From NCBI RefSeq assembly GCF_001509475.1, contig NZ_LLZG01000023.1:1-38201 (forward strand): a stretch of 38,201 bases of DNA, written 5' to 3'. This DNA is from Streptomyces regalis (GTDB taxonomy: Bacteria; Actinomycetota; Actinomycetes; Streptomycetales; Streptomycetaceae). Below are positions 7,643 to 16,522 of the stretch, in pieces; within the stretch, counting starts at the first letter, position 1; each line of letters starts with the position of its first letter. The notes under the pieces are model-generated. The model saw nothing but the letters and a program-made list of their open reading frames with translations, had not been told where the DNA came from and searched no databases. A program made the translations under genes and the position numbers.

Positions 7643-8581
7643 ATGAGCAACCGCCTGCTCACCCACCTGCGCCACGTCGACCTCGCCGTACCCGACTACG
7701 ACAAGCAGCTCGACTTCTACGCCGGCGTCTGGGGCCTGACCAAGGTCGCCGAGGACTCCGGCATCTCGTTCCTGGCCGCCGAGGGCTCGCCCGAGCAGTA
7801 CGTCGTACGGCTGCGCAAGGCCGACGAGAAGCGCCTCGACCTCGTCTCCTACGGGGCGGGAAGCTCGGCCGACGTGGACGCCCTCGCCGAGCAACTCCTC
7901 TCCCAGGGCGTGCAGTTGATTTCGCAGCCGGGGAAGGCCGACACCCCCGGAGGGGGGTACGGCTTCCGTTTCTTCGACGGTGACGGCCGCACCATCGAGG
8001 TCTCCGCCGATGTGGAGGCGCGGCAGCACCGTCGTATCGAGGAGAAGGAGGCGATCCCGGTCCGGCTGTCGCACGTGGTCCTCAACTCCCCCGACCTGAA
8101 CAGGACCCGTCAGTGGTACGAGACCCACCTCGGCTTCCGCCTCTCCGACACCCTCAGCTCGCCGCACATGGGCGAGGTCATGCACTTCATGCGGATCAGC
8201 AACCAGCACCACTCGATGGCCATCGCGCAGGGCCCGCACACCTCCCTGCACCACGTGTCCTTCGAGATGCGCGGCCTGGACGAGTACATGCGCGGCTCCG
8301 GGCGGGTGATGCGGGCCGGGGTCCGCAAGATCTGGGGGCCGGGCCGGCACATGGCGGGCGACAACACCTTCACGTACTTCCTCGACCCGCACGGCAACAC
8401 CGTCGAGTACACCACCGAGCTGGAGGAACTGGACGAGGACACCTGGCACCCCCACGTCTACGACTTCTCCCAGCCCGAGGTCACCGACCAGTGGGGCACC
8501 GCGAACCCGATGAACGAACTGGTCGCCAAGGAGTCGTTCAACGACGTCGACCGCGGCGTCTTCGTCGCCCCGCCGGTGTAA
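7643..8581 (+). CDS. Type I extradiol (catechol 2,3-) dioxygenase, VOC superfamily, operon gene 5
   Basis: The 312-residue product has two VOC modules (about 5-125 and 140-260), the normal arrangement of BphC/XylE-type enzymes. The C-terminal module retains the 2-His-1-carboxylate Fe(II) triad: His144 (LSHVVLNS), His204 (LHHVSFEM) and Glu255 (GNTVEYTTE). The N-terminal module lacks the triad, as usual. It should cleave a catechol next to the hydroxyls with O2 to a ring-opened semialdehyde or oxo-acid. The start follows GAGGAGG by 8 bases. This is the clearest functional marker of the operon; the substrate is open. Confidence 0.92.
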   Translation: MSNRLLTHLRHVDLAVPDYDKQLDFYAGVWGLTKVAEDSGISFLAAEGSPEQYVVRLRKADEKRLDLVSYGAGSSADVDALAEQLLSQGVQLISQPGKADTPGGGYGFRFFDGDGRTIEVSADVEARQHRRIEEKEAIPVRLSHVVLNSPDLNRTRQWYETHLGFRLSDTLSSPHMGEVMHFMRISNQHHSMAIAQGPHTSLHHVSFEMRGLDEYMRGSGRVMRAGVRKIWGPGRHMAGDNTFTYFLDPHGNTVEYTTELEELDEDTWHPHVYDFSQPEVTDQWGTANPMNELVAKESFNDVDRGVFVAPPV

Positions 8582-8594
8582 GGGGCGCCGACCC

Positions 8595-9521
8595 TTGCGC
8601 ATCGCCACTTACCTGCACGAGGGACGCCGTCAGTGCGGAGTCGTGGAGGGCACCGTCGTACGGGCTCTGCCGGACGGCACCTCACCCCTCGACGCCGTCG
8701 GCACCCGTCCTGTCGGTGCCCCCGTCCCACTGTCGGACGTACGCCTGCTGCCGCCGCTCCAGCCGCAGACCGTCCGGGACTTCGTCACGTTCGAGGAGCA
8801 CGTGGAGGGCGTACGGCGCTCCGTGGACGGGGCCGCCGGGGTGCCGGAGCGGTGGTACGCCGCCCCGACCTTCTACTTCACCAACCCCTACGCGGTGTAC
8901 GGCCCGCACGACGACATCCCGATGCCGCCGGGGTCGGCCGTGCTCGACTTCGAGCTGGAGGTCGCCGCCGTGATCGGCCGAGAAGGCCGCGACCTCACGC
9001 CCGAGCAGGCCCGCGACCACATCGTCGGCTACACGGTCTTCAACGACTGGTCCGCCCGCGACCTGCAGTCGGCGGAGATGAGGGTCGGGCTCGGCCCCTG
9101 CAAGGGCAAGGACACCGCCACCACCCTCGGCCCGTACCTCGTCACCGCCGACGAGCTGGAGAAGTACCGGGACGCCGACGGTTTCCTGCGTCTGGCGCTC
9201 ACCGCCTCGGTGAACGGCGAGGTCGTCGGCCAGGACCTGCTGTCCAACATGAGCTGGACCTTCGAGGAGATGGTCGCCTACGCCTCGCGCGGCACGTTCG
9301 TCCGCCCCGGAGACGTGCTCGGCTCCGGCACCTGTGGCAACGGCGGCTGCCTGGCCGAGCTGTGGGGCGTGCGCGGCAGACAGGACCCGCCGCCGCTGAA
9401 GCCCGGCGACACGGTCACGCTCACGGTGGAGGGCATCGGTTCCGTGTCCAACACCGTGGTCCCCGGCGTGGATCCGGTGCCGCTGCCGACGGGCCGCCGC
9501 CGCAGCCGGGAGCGGCCGTGA
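8595..9521 (+). CDS. FAH-family hydrolase/isomerase, operon gene 6
   Basis: The 308-residue product is a second, different FAH-family protein. The N-terminal lid is short, followed by RDFVTFEEH (61-69), metal ligands in DFELEVAAVIG (118-128) and NDWSARD (150-156), and GSGTCGNGG near the end. The NDWSARD form is typical of acylpyruvase and 2-hydroxyhepta-2,4-diene-1,7-dioate isomerase relatives. The TTG start lies 13 bases after the previous stop with AAGGGG upstream. Likely acts on the product of the dioxygenase, in sequence with or in parallel to gene 1. Confidence 0.88.
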   Translation: MRIATYLHEGRRQCGVVEGTVVRALPDGTSPLDAVGTRPVGAPVPLSDVRLLPPLQPQTVRDFVTFEEHVEGVRRSVDGAAGVPERWYAAPTFYFTNPYAVYGPHDDIPMPPGSAVLDFELEVAAVIGREGRDLTPEQARDHIVGYTVFNDWSARDLQSAEMRVGLGPCKGKDTATTLGPYLVTADELEKYRDADGFLRLALTASVNGEVVGQDLLSNMSWTFEEMVAYASRGTFVRPGDVLGSGTCGNGGCLAELWGVRGRQDPPPLKPGDTVTLTVEGIGSVSNTVVPGVDPVPLPTGRRRSRERP

Positions 9522-10261
9522 GCGACCTGCGTCCCAAGAGGCTGCTCGGCAAGGTCGTGGTCGTCACCGGCGCGGCACGCGGGCAGGGCGCCGCCGAGGC
9601 CGAGGCGCTGGCCCGCGAGGGCGCCCGGGTGATCGCCACCGACGTGACGGACGCCCCCGGTTGCCGCCGCCTGGACGTCACCAGCGACGAGGAGTGGTCC
9701 GAACTCGCCGCGGAGCTACGGCATGCGTACGGCGGCGTCCAGGGCCTGGTCAACAACGCGGGCATCACCTGGCGCGCCCGCCTCGGCGAGGTACGCCCGG
9801 ACGACTTCGACCGCGTCCACGCCGTCAACGTCACCGGCCCGCTGCTCGGCATCCAGCACCTCGCCCCGTTGATGGCGCCGGGCTCGTCCATCGTCAACGT
9901 CGGCTCGACGGCCGCGCTCACCGGCCACTACCCCGTCGCCTACACGGCCAGCAAGTGGGCGCTGCGGGGCCTGTCGAAGGCGGCGGCCACCGAACTCGGC
10001 CCCCGCGGCATCCGCGTCAACACCATCCACCCCGGCTACATCGAGACCGAGATGACCGCCTCCGCGGCCCCCGCCTTCCGCGAGGCCAACATCCGCGAGA
10101 CACCGCTCGGCCGCACCGGCACCGTGGACGAGATCACCCCGCTCGTGGTGTTCCTGCTCAGCGCCGAGGCCTCCTTCATCACCGGCGCCGAAATCCCCGT
10201 GGACGGAGGCCTCACCGCACACGGCGGCGTCAAGTCCCTCTCCGACGCGCTGCGTTCGTGA
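9518..10261 (+). CDS. Short-chain dehydrogenase/reductase, operon gene 7
   Basis: The 247-residue product is a classical SDR: cofactor loop TGAARGQG (17-24), Asp42 after the second strand favouring NAD(H), NNAG (79-82), and catalytic Ser130, Tyr142, Lys146 (YTASK). A GTG start overlapping the preceding TGA (GTGA) is chosen; upstream sequence in the frame is not SDR-like. It closes the operon and probably oxidises or reduces a hydroxyl or keto group of the substrate or a side-chain fragment. No terminator is evident before the pump remnant that follows. Confidence 0.9.
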   Translation: MSDLRPKRLLGKVVVVTGAARGQGAAEAEALAREGARVIATDVTDAPGCRRLDVTSDEEWSELAAELRHAYGGVQGLVNNAGITWRARLGEVRPDDFDRVHAVNVTGPLLGIQHLAPLMAPGSSIVNVGSTAALTGHYPVAYTASKWALRGLSKAAATELGPRGIRVNTIHPGYIETEMTASAAPAFREANIRETPLGRTGTVDEITPLVVFLLSAEASFITGAEIPVDGGLTAHGGVKSLSDALRS

Positions 10262-10594
10262 GCCGTCATCCCCAACGGCGCGTCGCGGGCCGTCGGCGGC
10301 TTCGGCCTCAGCGGCATCCCGGCGGACGGGGGTCTGGGCGTGCTGCTCGCGGCGGGCCGGATCACCCGGGTCATCGTCGGCGCCGTCCTGCTCGCCGTCG
10401 TGTTCGGCGTCGTCAAGGGCGAGACGTGGGGCTGGACTTCGGGCGGCACGCTGGGCGCGGGCGGGCGGCCTGCAGGCGGCCGCGCCGCAGGTCGGCGGCG
10501 CGCTCGGCACCTCCGTGCTGGTGTCCCTCATCAGCAGCCGGGTCGGCGCCACCCTGACCGGCGAACTGACCTCCGCCGGGGTGCCCGCACAGAC
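10262..10594 (+). pseudogene. Remnant of a DHA2-type MFS drug-efflux gene
   Basis: The gap 10262-10628 holds fragments of a 14-helix MFS pump. In the frame of 10262, residues include AVIPNGASRAVGGFG and a helix VIVGAVLLAVVFGVVKGETW. After a frameshift near 10470 another frame reads LQAAAPQVGGALGTSVLVSL, a hallmark of EmrB/QacA-type proteins (the QxGGALGTAVLVS helix), ending near TSAGVPAQTARG. No start codon is found and the fragments that should be far apart are nearly adjacent, so there were internal deletions as well. Confidence 0.6.
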
Positions 10595-10614
10595 GGCGCG
10601 GGGCTGTATCGATA
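10595..10614. repeat. Truncated copy of the interspersed repeat
   Basis: The 20 bases beginning GGCGCGGGGCTGTATCGATA match the left part of the element at 2189-2250 and 17643-17702. It lies at the junction between the decayed pump and the convergent phosphatase gene, which suggests a deletion endpoint within the element. Confidence 0.5.
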
Positions 10615-10628
10615 CACCACCCGAGCTC

Positions 10629-13109
10629 TCAGGCGATCTCCTGCTCCGCCCAGATGATCTTCCCGTCGGCCGTATAGCGAGCCCCCCAGCGATGGGACAG
10701 CTGGGCCACCAGGAACAGACCCCGGCCGCCCTCGTCCATGCTCCGGGCGTGCCGCAACCGCGGAGCGGTCTGGCTCGCGTCGGAGACCTCGCAGGTCAGG
10801 CGGGAGTCGCGGAGGAGTCGTAGGCGGATGGGGGGTTCGGCGTAACGGATCGCGTTGGTGACCAGCTCGCTCACGATCAGCTCGGTCGTCATGGCCAGTT
10901 CCTCGAACCCCCAGGCCTCCACCTGGCGGGTCGCCCGGGCCCGGATGTCGGCGACGGCGGCCGGGTCCACGGGCACGTCCCAGGAGACGACGTGCTCGGC
11001 GCCCAGAGCGTGGGTGCGTGCCAGGAGAAGGGCGATGTCGTCGGGTTGCGGCACGGGCACGAGCTTGTGCACCGCGGACGAGCACAGGGTGTCGAGGTCG
11101 AGGTCGCGCCGGGACAGCAGGTCGCCGAGCCGGGACATGCCCCGTTCCATGTCGCGGTCGGCCGCCTGGACGAGGCCGTCGGTGTAGAGACCGAGCAGGC
11201 TGTTCTCAGCGAGTTCGATCTCGCAGGACTCGAACGCGATCCCGCCCAGACCGAGCGGCGGCCCGGCCGGGGGTTCCGGGAAGGAGACCTGCCCGTCGGG
11301 TGCGACGACGACCGGGGGCGGATGCCCCGCCCGGGCCATCGTGCAGCGCCTGGTGACCGGGTCGTAGACGGCGTACAGGCAGGTCGCGCCGAGGAAGGCG
11401 GTCGTGCTCCGGTGAGTCGCCTCGGCCGCACCGGCCGCCTCGGCATCGGGGTGCTCCTCGCTCAGGCGCAGCACGAGGTCGTCGAGGTGGGCCAGCAGTT
11501 CGTCGGGCCGCATCTCCATGTCGGCGAGGGTCTGAACGGCGGTGCGCAGCCGGCCCATGGTCGCCGCGGCGGTGATGCCGTGCCCGACCACGTCGCCGAC
11601 AACGAGGCCGACCCGGGCGCCGGACAGCGGGATCACGTCGAACCAGTCGCCGCCGACCCCGCCCGACGGGTCCGCCGGCAGATAGGAGGAGGCCACCTCC
11701 AGCGCCGTACCGCCCGTCAGGGCCTGCGGCAGCAGACTGCGCTGCAGGGTGACCGCCGCCGTGTGTTCCCGGGTGTAGCGGCGGGCGTTGTCGACGCACA
11801 GCGCCGCTCGGGCCACCAGTTCCCGGGCGACCGGGACGTCGTCGGGCTGGAACGAGACGGGATTGAGCGAGCGGACGAACGTGGTGAGGCCCAGGGCGGT
11901 GTTGCGCGCCCGCATCGGCACGGAGATGAGGGAGTGCAGGCCGAACTCGCGCATGCTGGCCGCCCGCTCGGGCTGTTCGGTGGCCCACAGCTCGTCGGAC
12001 GGATCGAGGGCCGGGATGAGGATCGGTTCGCCGTCGATGAGCAGATGCGCGTCGTGCGGCGGGGGCACGAAGTCGACCCGGTCCCCGATCTGCGCCACCG
12101 CCTCGGGGCAGCCCTCGCGCACCGAGCTCATTGCGGCCCGGCGCATGACCGGCTTGGCGAGCGCGGGCCCCGCGTCGGTGAGCCACGCGCCGTGCCCCTC
12201 GTTGCTGAGAACGGGTTCCAGCAGGTCCACGACGACGAAGTCCGCGAACCGGGGAACGGCGAAGTCGGCGAGCTCCTGAGCCGTCCGCAGTACGTCCAGC
12301 GTCGTACCGATACGCGTCCCTGCCTCGTTGACCAGCGACAACAGCTGGCGGGCGGTCCACCGCTCGGTGACGTCCGAAACCATGTAGCAGACCCCGGTGA
12401 TCGAGTCGTCGGCGTCCACGAGGGGGAAGAAGGAGGTGGAGTAGGCGTGCCGGCGGTGCGGATCGGCCCAACTCCAGCCCACGTACTCGTAGTCGGTGAC
12501 CGGGACGCCTGTGTCGAGGACCTTGCGCATCAGCCCCTCGATGGTCTCCGCCTGCAGCCCGGGCAGCAGTTCGCTCAGCCGGCGGCCGAGCCGCTGCTCA
12601 CGGGGCACACCGCCGAAGCGTTCCAGGGTGTCGTTCAGCCAGACGTAGCGCAGCTGCGTGTCCATCACGGCCATGCCGACCGGCGAGCGGGTCAGGAACC
12701 CGTCGAGGACGGACTGGCCCACCTCCCACTGCTGCCGCCGCTCCCGCGCCGAGAGCAGAAAGCACTCGTCCGCGCCGATCCGGAAGGACGCGGAGACCCG
12801 CAGGTCCACGTCGATACTGCGGCCGTCGCGATGCCGTACGCGAATCAGGCCGCTCCACCCCATGCCGGCCCGGCAGCGCTCCACGACCCCGGCCACCCGC
12901 ACCGGATCGCCGGGCATCGCCAGCAGCTGTGCGGCCGAGCCGCCGACGACCTCTGCGGCCGGGTGGCCGAGGAGTTCCTCCGCGGCCCGGGTCCATCCGA
13001 GCACGACACCGCGTCCGGACACCACCGCCGCCGCGTCGGAGGACGCGTCGAGGAGCGCGCGCGCTCCCGCGGACGTGCGCGCGTCCCGGCCTTCTCGCGG
13101 AGCATCCAT
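10629..13109 (-). CDS. PAS-PAS-GAF-PP2C (SpoIIE)-HATPase_c regulatory phosphatase
   Basis: The 826-residue soluble protein has, in order, a PAS domain (about 15-115), a second PAS (about 125-250, ending in MVSDVTERW), a GAF domain (265-440), a PP2C/SpoIIE phosphatase (about 465-690, with GGVGGDWFDVIP, VVGDVVGHG and LYTDGLV metal-site motifs) and an RsbW-like ATPase (about 700-820, with ELVTNAIRYA and DEGGRGLFLV). Such proteins dephosphorylate anti-anti-sigma factors and can also bind them through the kinase-like domain. The ATG at 13109 is the first with domain homology. Its sister at 17799 has the same core order, pointing to duplication. The partner sigma system is not in this window. Confidence 0.93.
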   Translation of the reverse strand: MDAPREGRDARTSAGARALLDASSDAAAVVSGRGVVLGWTRAAEELLGHPAAEVVGGSAAQLLAMPGDPVRVAGVVERCRAGMGWSGLIRVRHRDGRSIDVDLRVSASFRIGADECFLLSARERRQQWEVGQSVLDGFLTRSPVGMAVMDTQLRYVWLNDTLERFGGVPREQRLGRRLSELLPGLQAETIEGLMRKVLDTGVPVTDYEYVGWSWADPHRRHAYSTSFFPLVDADDSITGVCYMVSDVTERWTARQLLSLVNEAGTRIGTTLDVLRTAQELADFAVPRFADFVVVDLLEPVLSNEGHGAWLTDAGPALAKPVMRRAAMSSVREGCPEAVAQIGDRVDFVPPPHDAHLLIDGEPILIPALDPSDELWATEQPERAASMREFGLHSLISVPMRARNTALGLTTFVRSLNPVSFQPDDVPVARELVARAALCVDNARRYTREHTAAVTLQRSLLPQALTGGTALEVASSYLPADPSGGVGGDWFDVIPLSGARVGLVVGDVVGHGITAAATMGRLRTAVQTLADMEMRPDELLAHLDDLVLRLSEEHPDAEAAGAAEATHRSTTAFLGATCLYAVYDPVTRRCTMARAGHPPPVVVAPDGQVSFPEPPAGPPLGLGGIAFESCEIELAENSLLGLYTDGLVQAADRDMERGMSRLGDLLSRRDLDLDTLCSSAVHKLVPVPQPDDIALLLARTHALGAEHVVSWDVPVDPAAVADIRARATRQVEAWGFEELAMTTELIVSELVTNAIRYAEPPIRLRLLRDSRLTCEVSDASQTAPRLRHARSMDEGGRGLFLVAQLSHRWGARYTADGKIIWAEQEIA

Positions 13110-13212
13110 GGGTCCTCAGGGTCCTCACGCAGCGTCCATGGGTCCCGTCCTGACACGACCATGTTCCTGCTTGTCCGCCCGATGTGCACGGGCCGACGGC
13201 ACCCGGTCCCGT

Positions 13213-13408
13213 CCTGAGGGCCTGTGTCACATCCCCGGCCGGATCAGCGCGCGGCGTCATGGGGGTCCCCCCGCGCGAGGTTGTTCGAGCGTGGGGGAGC
13301 GTGCGATCGCAAGGCGCCGGAGCCGCCCTCGATGGGGGTGCCCCCGCGCGGCGAGCGTGCGTGCCAGACGCCGCGCGCCCGGCCGGGGATGTGACACAGG
13401 CCCTCAGG
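13213..13408. repeat. MITE-like element with 30-bp terminal inverted repeats
   Basis: A perfect 30-bp inverted repeat (13213-13242 and 13379-13408; left arm starts CCTGAGGGCCTGTGTCACAT) encloses about 136 bases, and after 4-base interruptions the arms pair again over GCGCGCGGCGTC. The interior carries a GGGGGTCCCCCC...GGGGGAG palindrome at 13259-13299. The right end lies in a 17-base palindrome CAGGCCCTCAGGGCCTG (13397-13413). No transposase is present. It fills most of the 13110-13539 gap between two divergent phosphatase genes. Confidence 0.75.
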
Positions 13409-13539
13409 GCCTGCCGGCGCGCTCGGGCTGGGCAAGGCCGCGGGGTGGAGGGAGCATGGAGGTGCCGGCCGTCTCTTCCGTGGTACCCGGCTGGGACGGA
13501 GGTCGGCAGTCTCTGCCGGCCGGTGGCGGAGGAGCTGGG

Positions 13540-15606
13540 ATGAGAGCCGAATCCTTCGGGTCCGACGATGGCGGGTACGGCGCCGAGCCGCCCCGGCCGA
13601 CCGGCCTGCTGGACGTCCTGAGCGTGGCCGCGGTGGTCGTCGACGCCAAGGGGCGCATCGTGTTCTGGACCCCGCAGGCCGAGGACCTCTTCGGCTACAC
13701 GTCGGAGGAGGCCCTGGGCACCTACGCGGCGCGGCTGTTCATCCACCCCGAGCACCTGCCGGCCGTCGCGAAGCTGTTCGCCGAGGTGCTGGAGACCGGC
13801 CGGAGCTGGGCCGGCGCCTTCCCCATACGGCACAAGGACGGCAGCACCCGGCTCACGGAGTTCCGCAACATGCGGCTGCTGGACGATCTCGGGGACGTCT
13901 ACGCCCTGGGCATCGCGGCCGACCACTCGCTGCTCCAGCGCGTCGAGACCGACCTGGCGCTGTGCGAGCGGCTGATCAACCAGTCCCCGATCGGGATCGC
14001 CCTCCTCGACCCCGACCTGCACTATCTGCTGGTCAACCCGGCGCTGGAGCGCATCGACGCCACGCCGGCCGAGGATCACGTCGGCCGGCAGCTGCGGGAG
14101 ACCCTGCATCTGCCCGACATCGACACCATCGAGTCCGCCCTGCATCAGGTGCTCGCCACGGGCACCCCGCTGCTCGACCAGTACCACGTGGGCCGACCGC
14201 CCGCCGACCCCGAACACGAGCACGCCTGGTCCCTTTCCTTCTACCGGCTGGACGACTCCAGCGGGCGGGTCCTGGGCGCGGCCATCTCGTTCGTCGACGT
14301 CACCGAGCGGCACCGCGCGGCCGCCGAGGCCGACCGGGCCCGGCGGCGTCTGGCCCTGGTCGCCGACGCCTCGACCCGGGTCGGCACCACGCTGGAGGTG
14401 GAGCAGACCGCACGCGAACTGGCCGACATCGCCGCCCCCGAGCTGGCCGACGTGGTCGCCGTGGACGTCCTGGACTCCGCCCTGGCCTGCCGCCGTATGC
14501 GCAAACCGGACGACGGCCCCGAGCTCTTCCGCGCCCTCGCCCTGAAGGCGGCCTACCCCAGCGTGGCCCTGCGCGCCGCCGACCCGCCCGGTGACCTCGC
14601 CGCCTACGACGGCGACCGCCTCGTCACCCTGTGCGTCCACACCGCCCGGCCGGTGCTGGTGCGCCATGTCGGCGAGCACGATCTGTGGCGCATCGCCCGG
14701 GACGACGAGGCCACCTCCCTGCTGGCCCGCGCCGGCGTGCACTCGTATCTCGCCGTGCCGTTGATCGCCCACGGGGAGGTGCTGGGCGCCCTCGACCTCA
14801 AGCGCACCCGCAATCCGGTGCCGTTCGACCAGGACGACGTGGTCCTCGCCGGTGAGCTGGCCAGCCGTGCCGCCGTGGCCATCGACAACGCGCGCTGGTT
14901 CCAGAGCGTGCGCAACACCGCCCTCACCCTCCAGCGCAGCCTGCTGCCCGACCACCCGCCGCACCACACCGGCCTGGAGCTCGCCTCCCGCTACCAGCCC
15001 GCCCAGGCCACCAGCGAGGTCGGCGGCGACTGGTACGACGTCATCCCGCTGGCCGACGACAGGACCGCCCTGGTCGTCGGTGACGTCATGGGCAACGGCA
15101 TCGACGCCGCCGCGACCATGGGCCGGCTGCGCACCGCCACCTGCGCCTACGCGGACCTCGATCTCGATCCCGGCGCCGTGCTCCAGCACCTGGACAAGAT
15201 CACCTGCGATCTGGAGCACTACATCGTCACCTGCCTCTACGCGGTGTACGACCCCCGCACGAGGCAGTGCCACATCGCCAACGCCGGACACATGCCGCCC
15301 GCGCTGACCCGCCCCGGCCACGCCCCCGAACTGCTCGAACTGCCCGCGGGAGCCCCGCTGGGCGTCGGCGGCATCCCCTTCGGGGCCACCACGGTCGACC
15401 TGGGCCCCGGCGATCTGCTGGTCCTGTACACCGACGGCCTCGTCGAGACCCGGCTCCACCCCATCGACGAGCGCCTGAACGTCCTGCTCGGCTTCCTCGA
15501 CGAACCTCACCGGCCCCTCGAGGAGACCTGCGACCTCCTGCTGTACGGCCTGCGCCATCCCGACGACCACGACGACGTCGCCCTTCTCGTCGCGCGGGTG
15601 CTGTAG
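13540..15606 (+). CDS. PAS-PAS-GAF-PP2C (SpoIIE) phosphatase without ATPase domain
   Basis: The 688-residue product has a PAS domain (about 15-115), a second PAS (130-255, ending SFVDVTERH), a GAF domain (about 265-435, with ARELADIAAPELADVVAVDV) and a C-terminal PP2C phosphatase (about 450-688, with EVGGDWYDVIP, VVGDVMGNG, LYTDGLVE and DDVALLVAR). It stops there and lacks the RsbW-like module found in its neighbours at 10629 and 17799. ATG 13540 is preferred for GGAGGAG 5 bases upstream; an in-frame ATG at 13456 (GGAGGG upstream) would add 28 low-complexity residues. It is divergent from the 10629-13109 gene. Confidence 0.92.
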   Translation: MRAESFGSDDGGYGAEPPRPTGLLDVLSVAAVVVDAKGRIVFWTPQAEDLFGYTSEEALGTYAARLFIHPEHLPAVAKLFAEVLETGRSWAGAFPIRHKDGSTRLTEFRNMRLLDDLGDVYALGIAADHSLLQRVETDLALCERLINQSPIGIALLDPDLHYLLVNPALERIDATPAEDHVGRQLRETLHLPDIDTIESALHQVLATGTPLLDQYHVGRPPADPEHEHAWSLSFYRLDDSSGRVLGAAISFVDVTERHRAAAEADRARRRLALVADASTRVGTTLEVEQTARELADIAAPELADVVAVDVLDSALACRRMRKPDDGPELFRALALKAAYPSVALRAADPPGDLAAYDGDRLVTLCVHTARPVLVRHVGEHDLWRIARDDEATSLLARAGVHSYLAVPLIAHGEVLGALDLKRTRNPVPFDQDDVVLAGELASRAAVAIDNARWFQSVRNTALTLQRSLLPDHPPHHTGLELASRYQPAQATSEVGGDWYDVIPLADDRTALVVGDVMGNGIDAAATMGRLRTATCAYADLDLDPGAVLQHLDKITCDLEHYIVTCLYAVYDPRTRQCHIANAGHMPPALTRPGHAPELLELPAGAPLGVGGIPFGATTVDLGPGDLLVLYTDGLVETRLHPIDERLNVLLGFLDEPHRPLEETCDLLLYGLRHPDDHDDVALLVARVL

Positions 15607-15678
15607 AGCCGGCGCTCCCGGTCCCGTCGGTCCCCGCCCCGCCTTGCCCGCGCCGTACGCCCGGCGCACGCTGTTCCT

Positions 15679-16437
15679 ATGGGTGCTCGTGACGGCCCGA
15701 CGCTGATCAACTCTGTCCAGCGGGCTTTCCGCCTGCTGGAGGCGGTCAGCGCGCACGAGAACGGCGCGCCGGCGAAGCAGCTGGCACGCGAGACGGGCCT
15801 GCCCCTGGCCACCGCGTACCACCTGCTGCGGACGCTGGTCCACGACGGGTACGTCCGCAAGCTCGACGACGGCGGGTTCATCCTGGGCGAGCGCCTGCAG
15901 ATGCTGCACACGACGGGCCGGGCGCAGGCGCTGCTCAGCCGGATCCGCCCCACGCTCGCCGCGCTGCGGGACGAGCTGTCGACCGCCGCCTACCTCACCT
16001 TCTACGAGGAGGGGGAGATCCGGGTCGCCGAGATCGTCGACGGCCCGCGCGCTCCCCGCGTCGATCTGTGGGTGGGGTTCGAGGACGCCGGACACGCCAC
16101 GGCGCTGGGCAAGTCCGTCCTGCGCGAGCTGGACGACGAGGCGCGCAAGGACTACCTGTCCCGGCATGCGCTCGCCGACCTCACCCCCAGGACGATCACC
16201 GACACACCGGAGCTGCTCCGGCGGCTCGACTCCTCGCCGATGGCCCCGGCGGTCACGGACCTGGAGGAGTACTCCCTCGGCACGGTCTGTGTCGCAGTGC
16301 CCGTGTACAGCGGGAACACCCTCGGCTCGCTCGGCGTCTCGCTGCGGGCCGACCGGCGCTCCCGTCTGGACGAGATCACGCAGCGGCTGCTCCCGGCCGC
16401 GAGCCGCGTGACGAGGGGCCTCTCGCTCACTATCTGA
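15679..16437 (+). CDS. IclR-family transcriptional regulator
   Basis: The 252-residue product has an N-terminal winged helix (about 9-65, with SVQRAFRLLEAV and LPLATAYHLLRTL) and the IclR effector domain (80-250, with LGTVCVAVPVYS). IclR proteins bind small carbon compounds and often control aromatic or short-chain acid catabolism. No Shine-Dalgarno is visible before ATG 15679, so it may be leaderless. A perfect 6-bp inverted repeat (GCGCCG-N6-CGGCGC, 15650-15667) just upstream could be an autoregulatory site. It sits between phosphatase genes with no catabolic gene adjacent. Confidence 0.9.
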   Translation: MGARDGPTLINSVQRAFRLLEAVSAHENGAPAKQLARETGLPLATAYHLLRTLVHDGYVRKLDDGGFILGERLQMLHTTGRAQALLSRIRPTLAALRDELSTAAYLTFYEEGEIRVAEIVDGPRAPRVDLWVGFEDAGHATALGKSVLRELDDEARKDYLSRHALADLTPRTITDTPELLRRLDSSPMAPAVTDLEEYSLGTVCVAVPVYSGNTLGSLGVSLRADRRSRLDEITQRLLPAASRVTRGLSLTI

Positions 16438-16522
16438 AAATGCGGTCCTTGTCCCGCCCGCGTCGAACCTATTTCCTAGACGAAACGGACATTTCCTGGG
16501 CGGATACCCCACACACGGGTGC

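Noticed and set aside
11018..13217. Long plus-strand frames opposite the first phosphatase
   Set aside because: They mirror the GC skew of the real minus-strand gene and have no recognisable domain.
13213..13408. CRISPR array or tRNA-like structure
   Set aside because: There are only two arms in inverted orientation and no regularly spaced direct repeats; no tRNA cloverleaf is seen.
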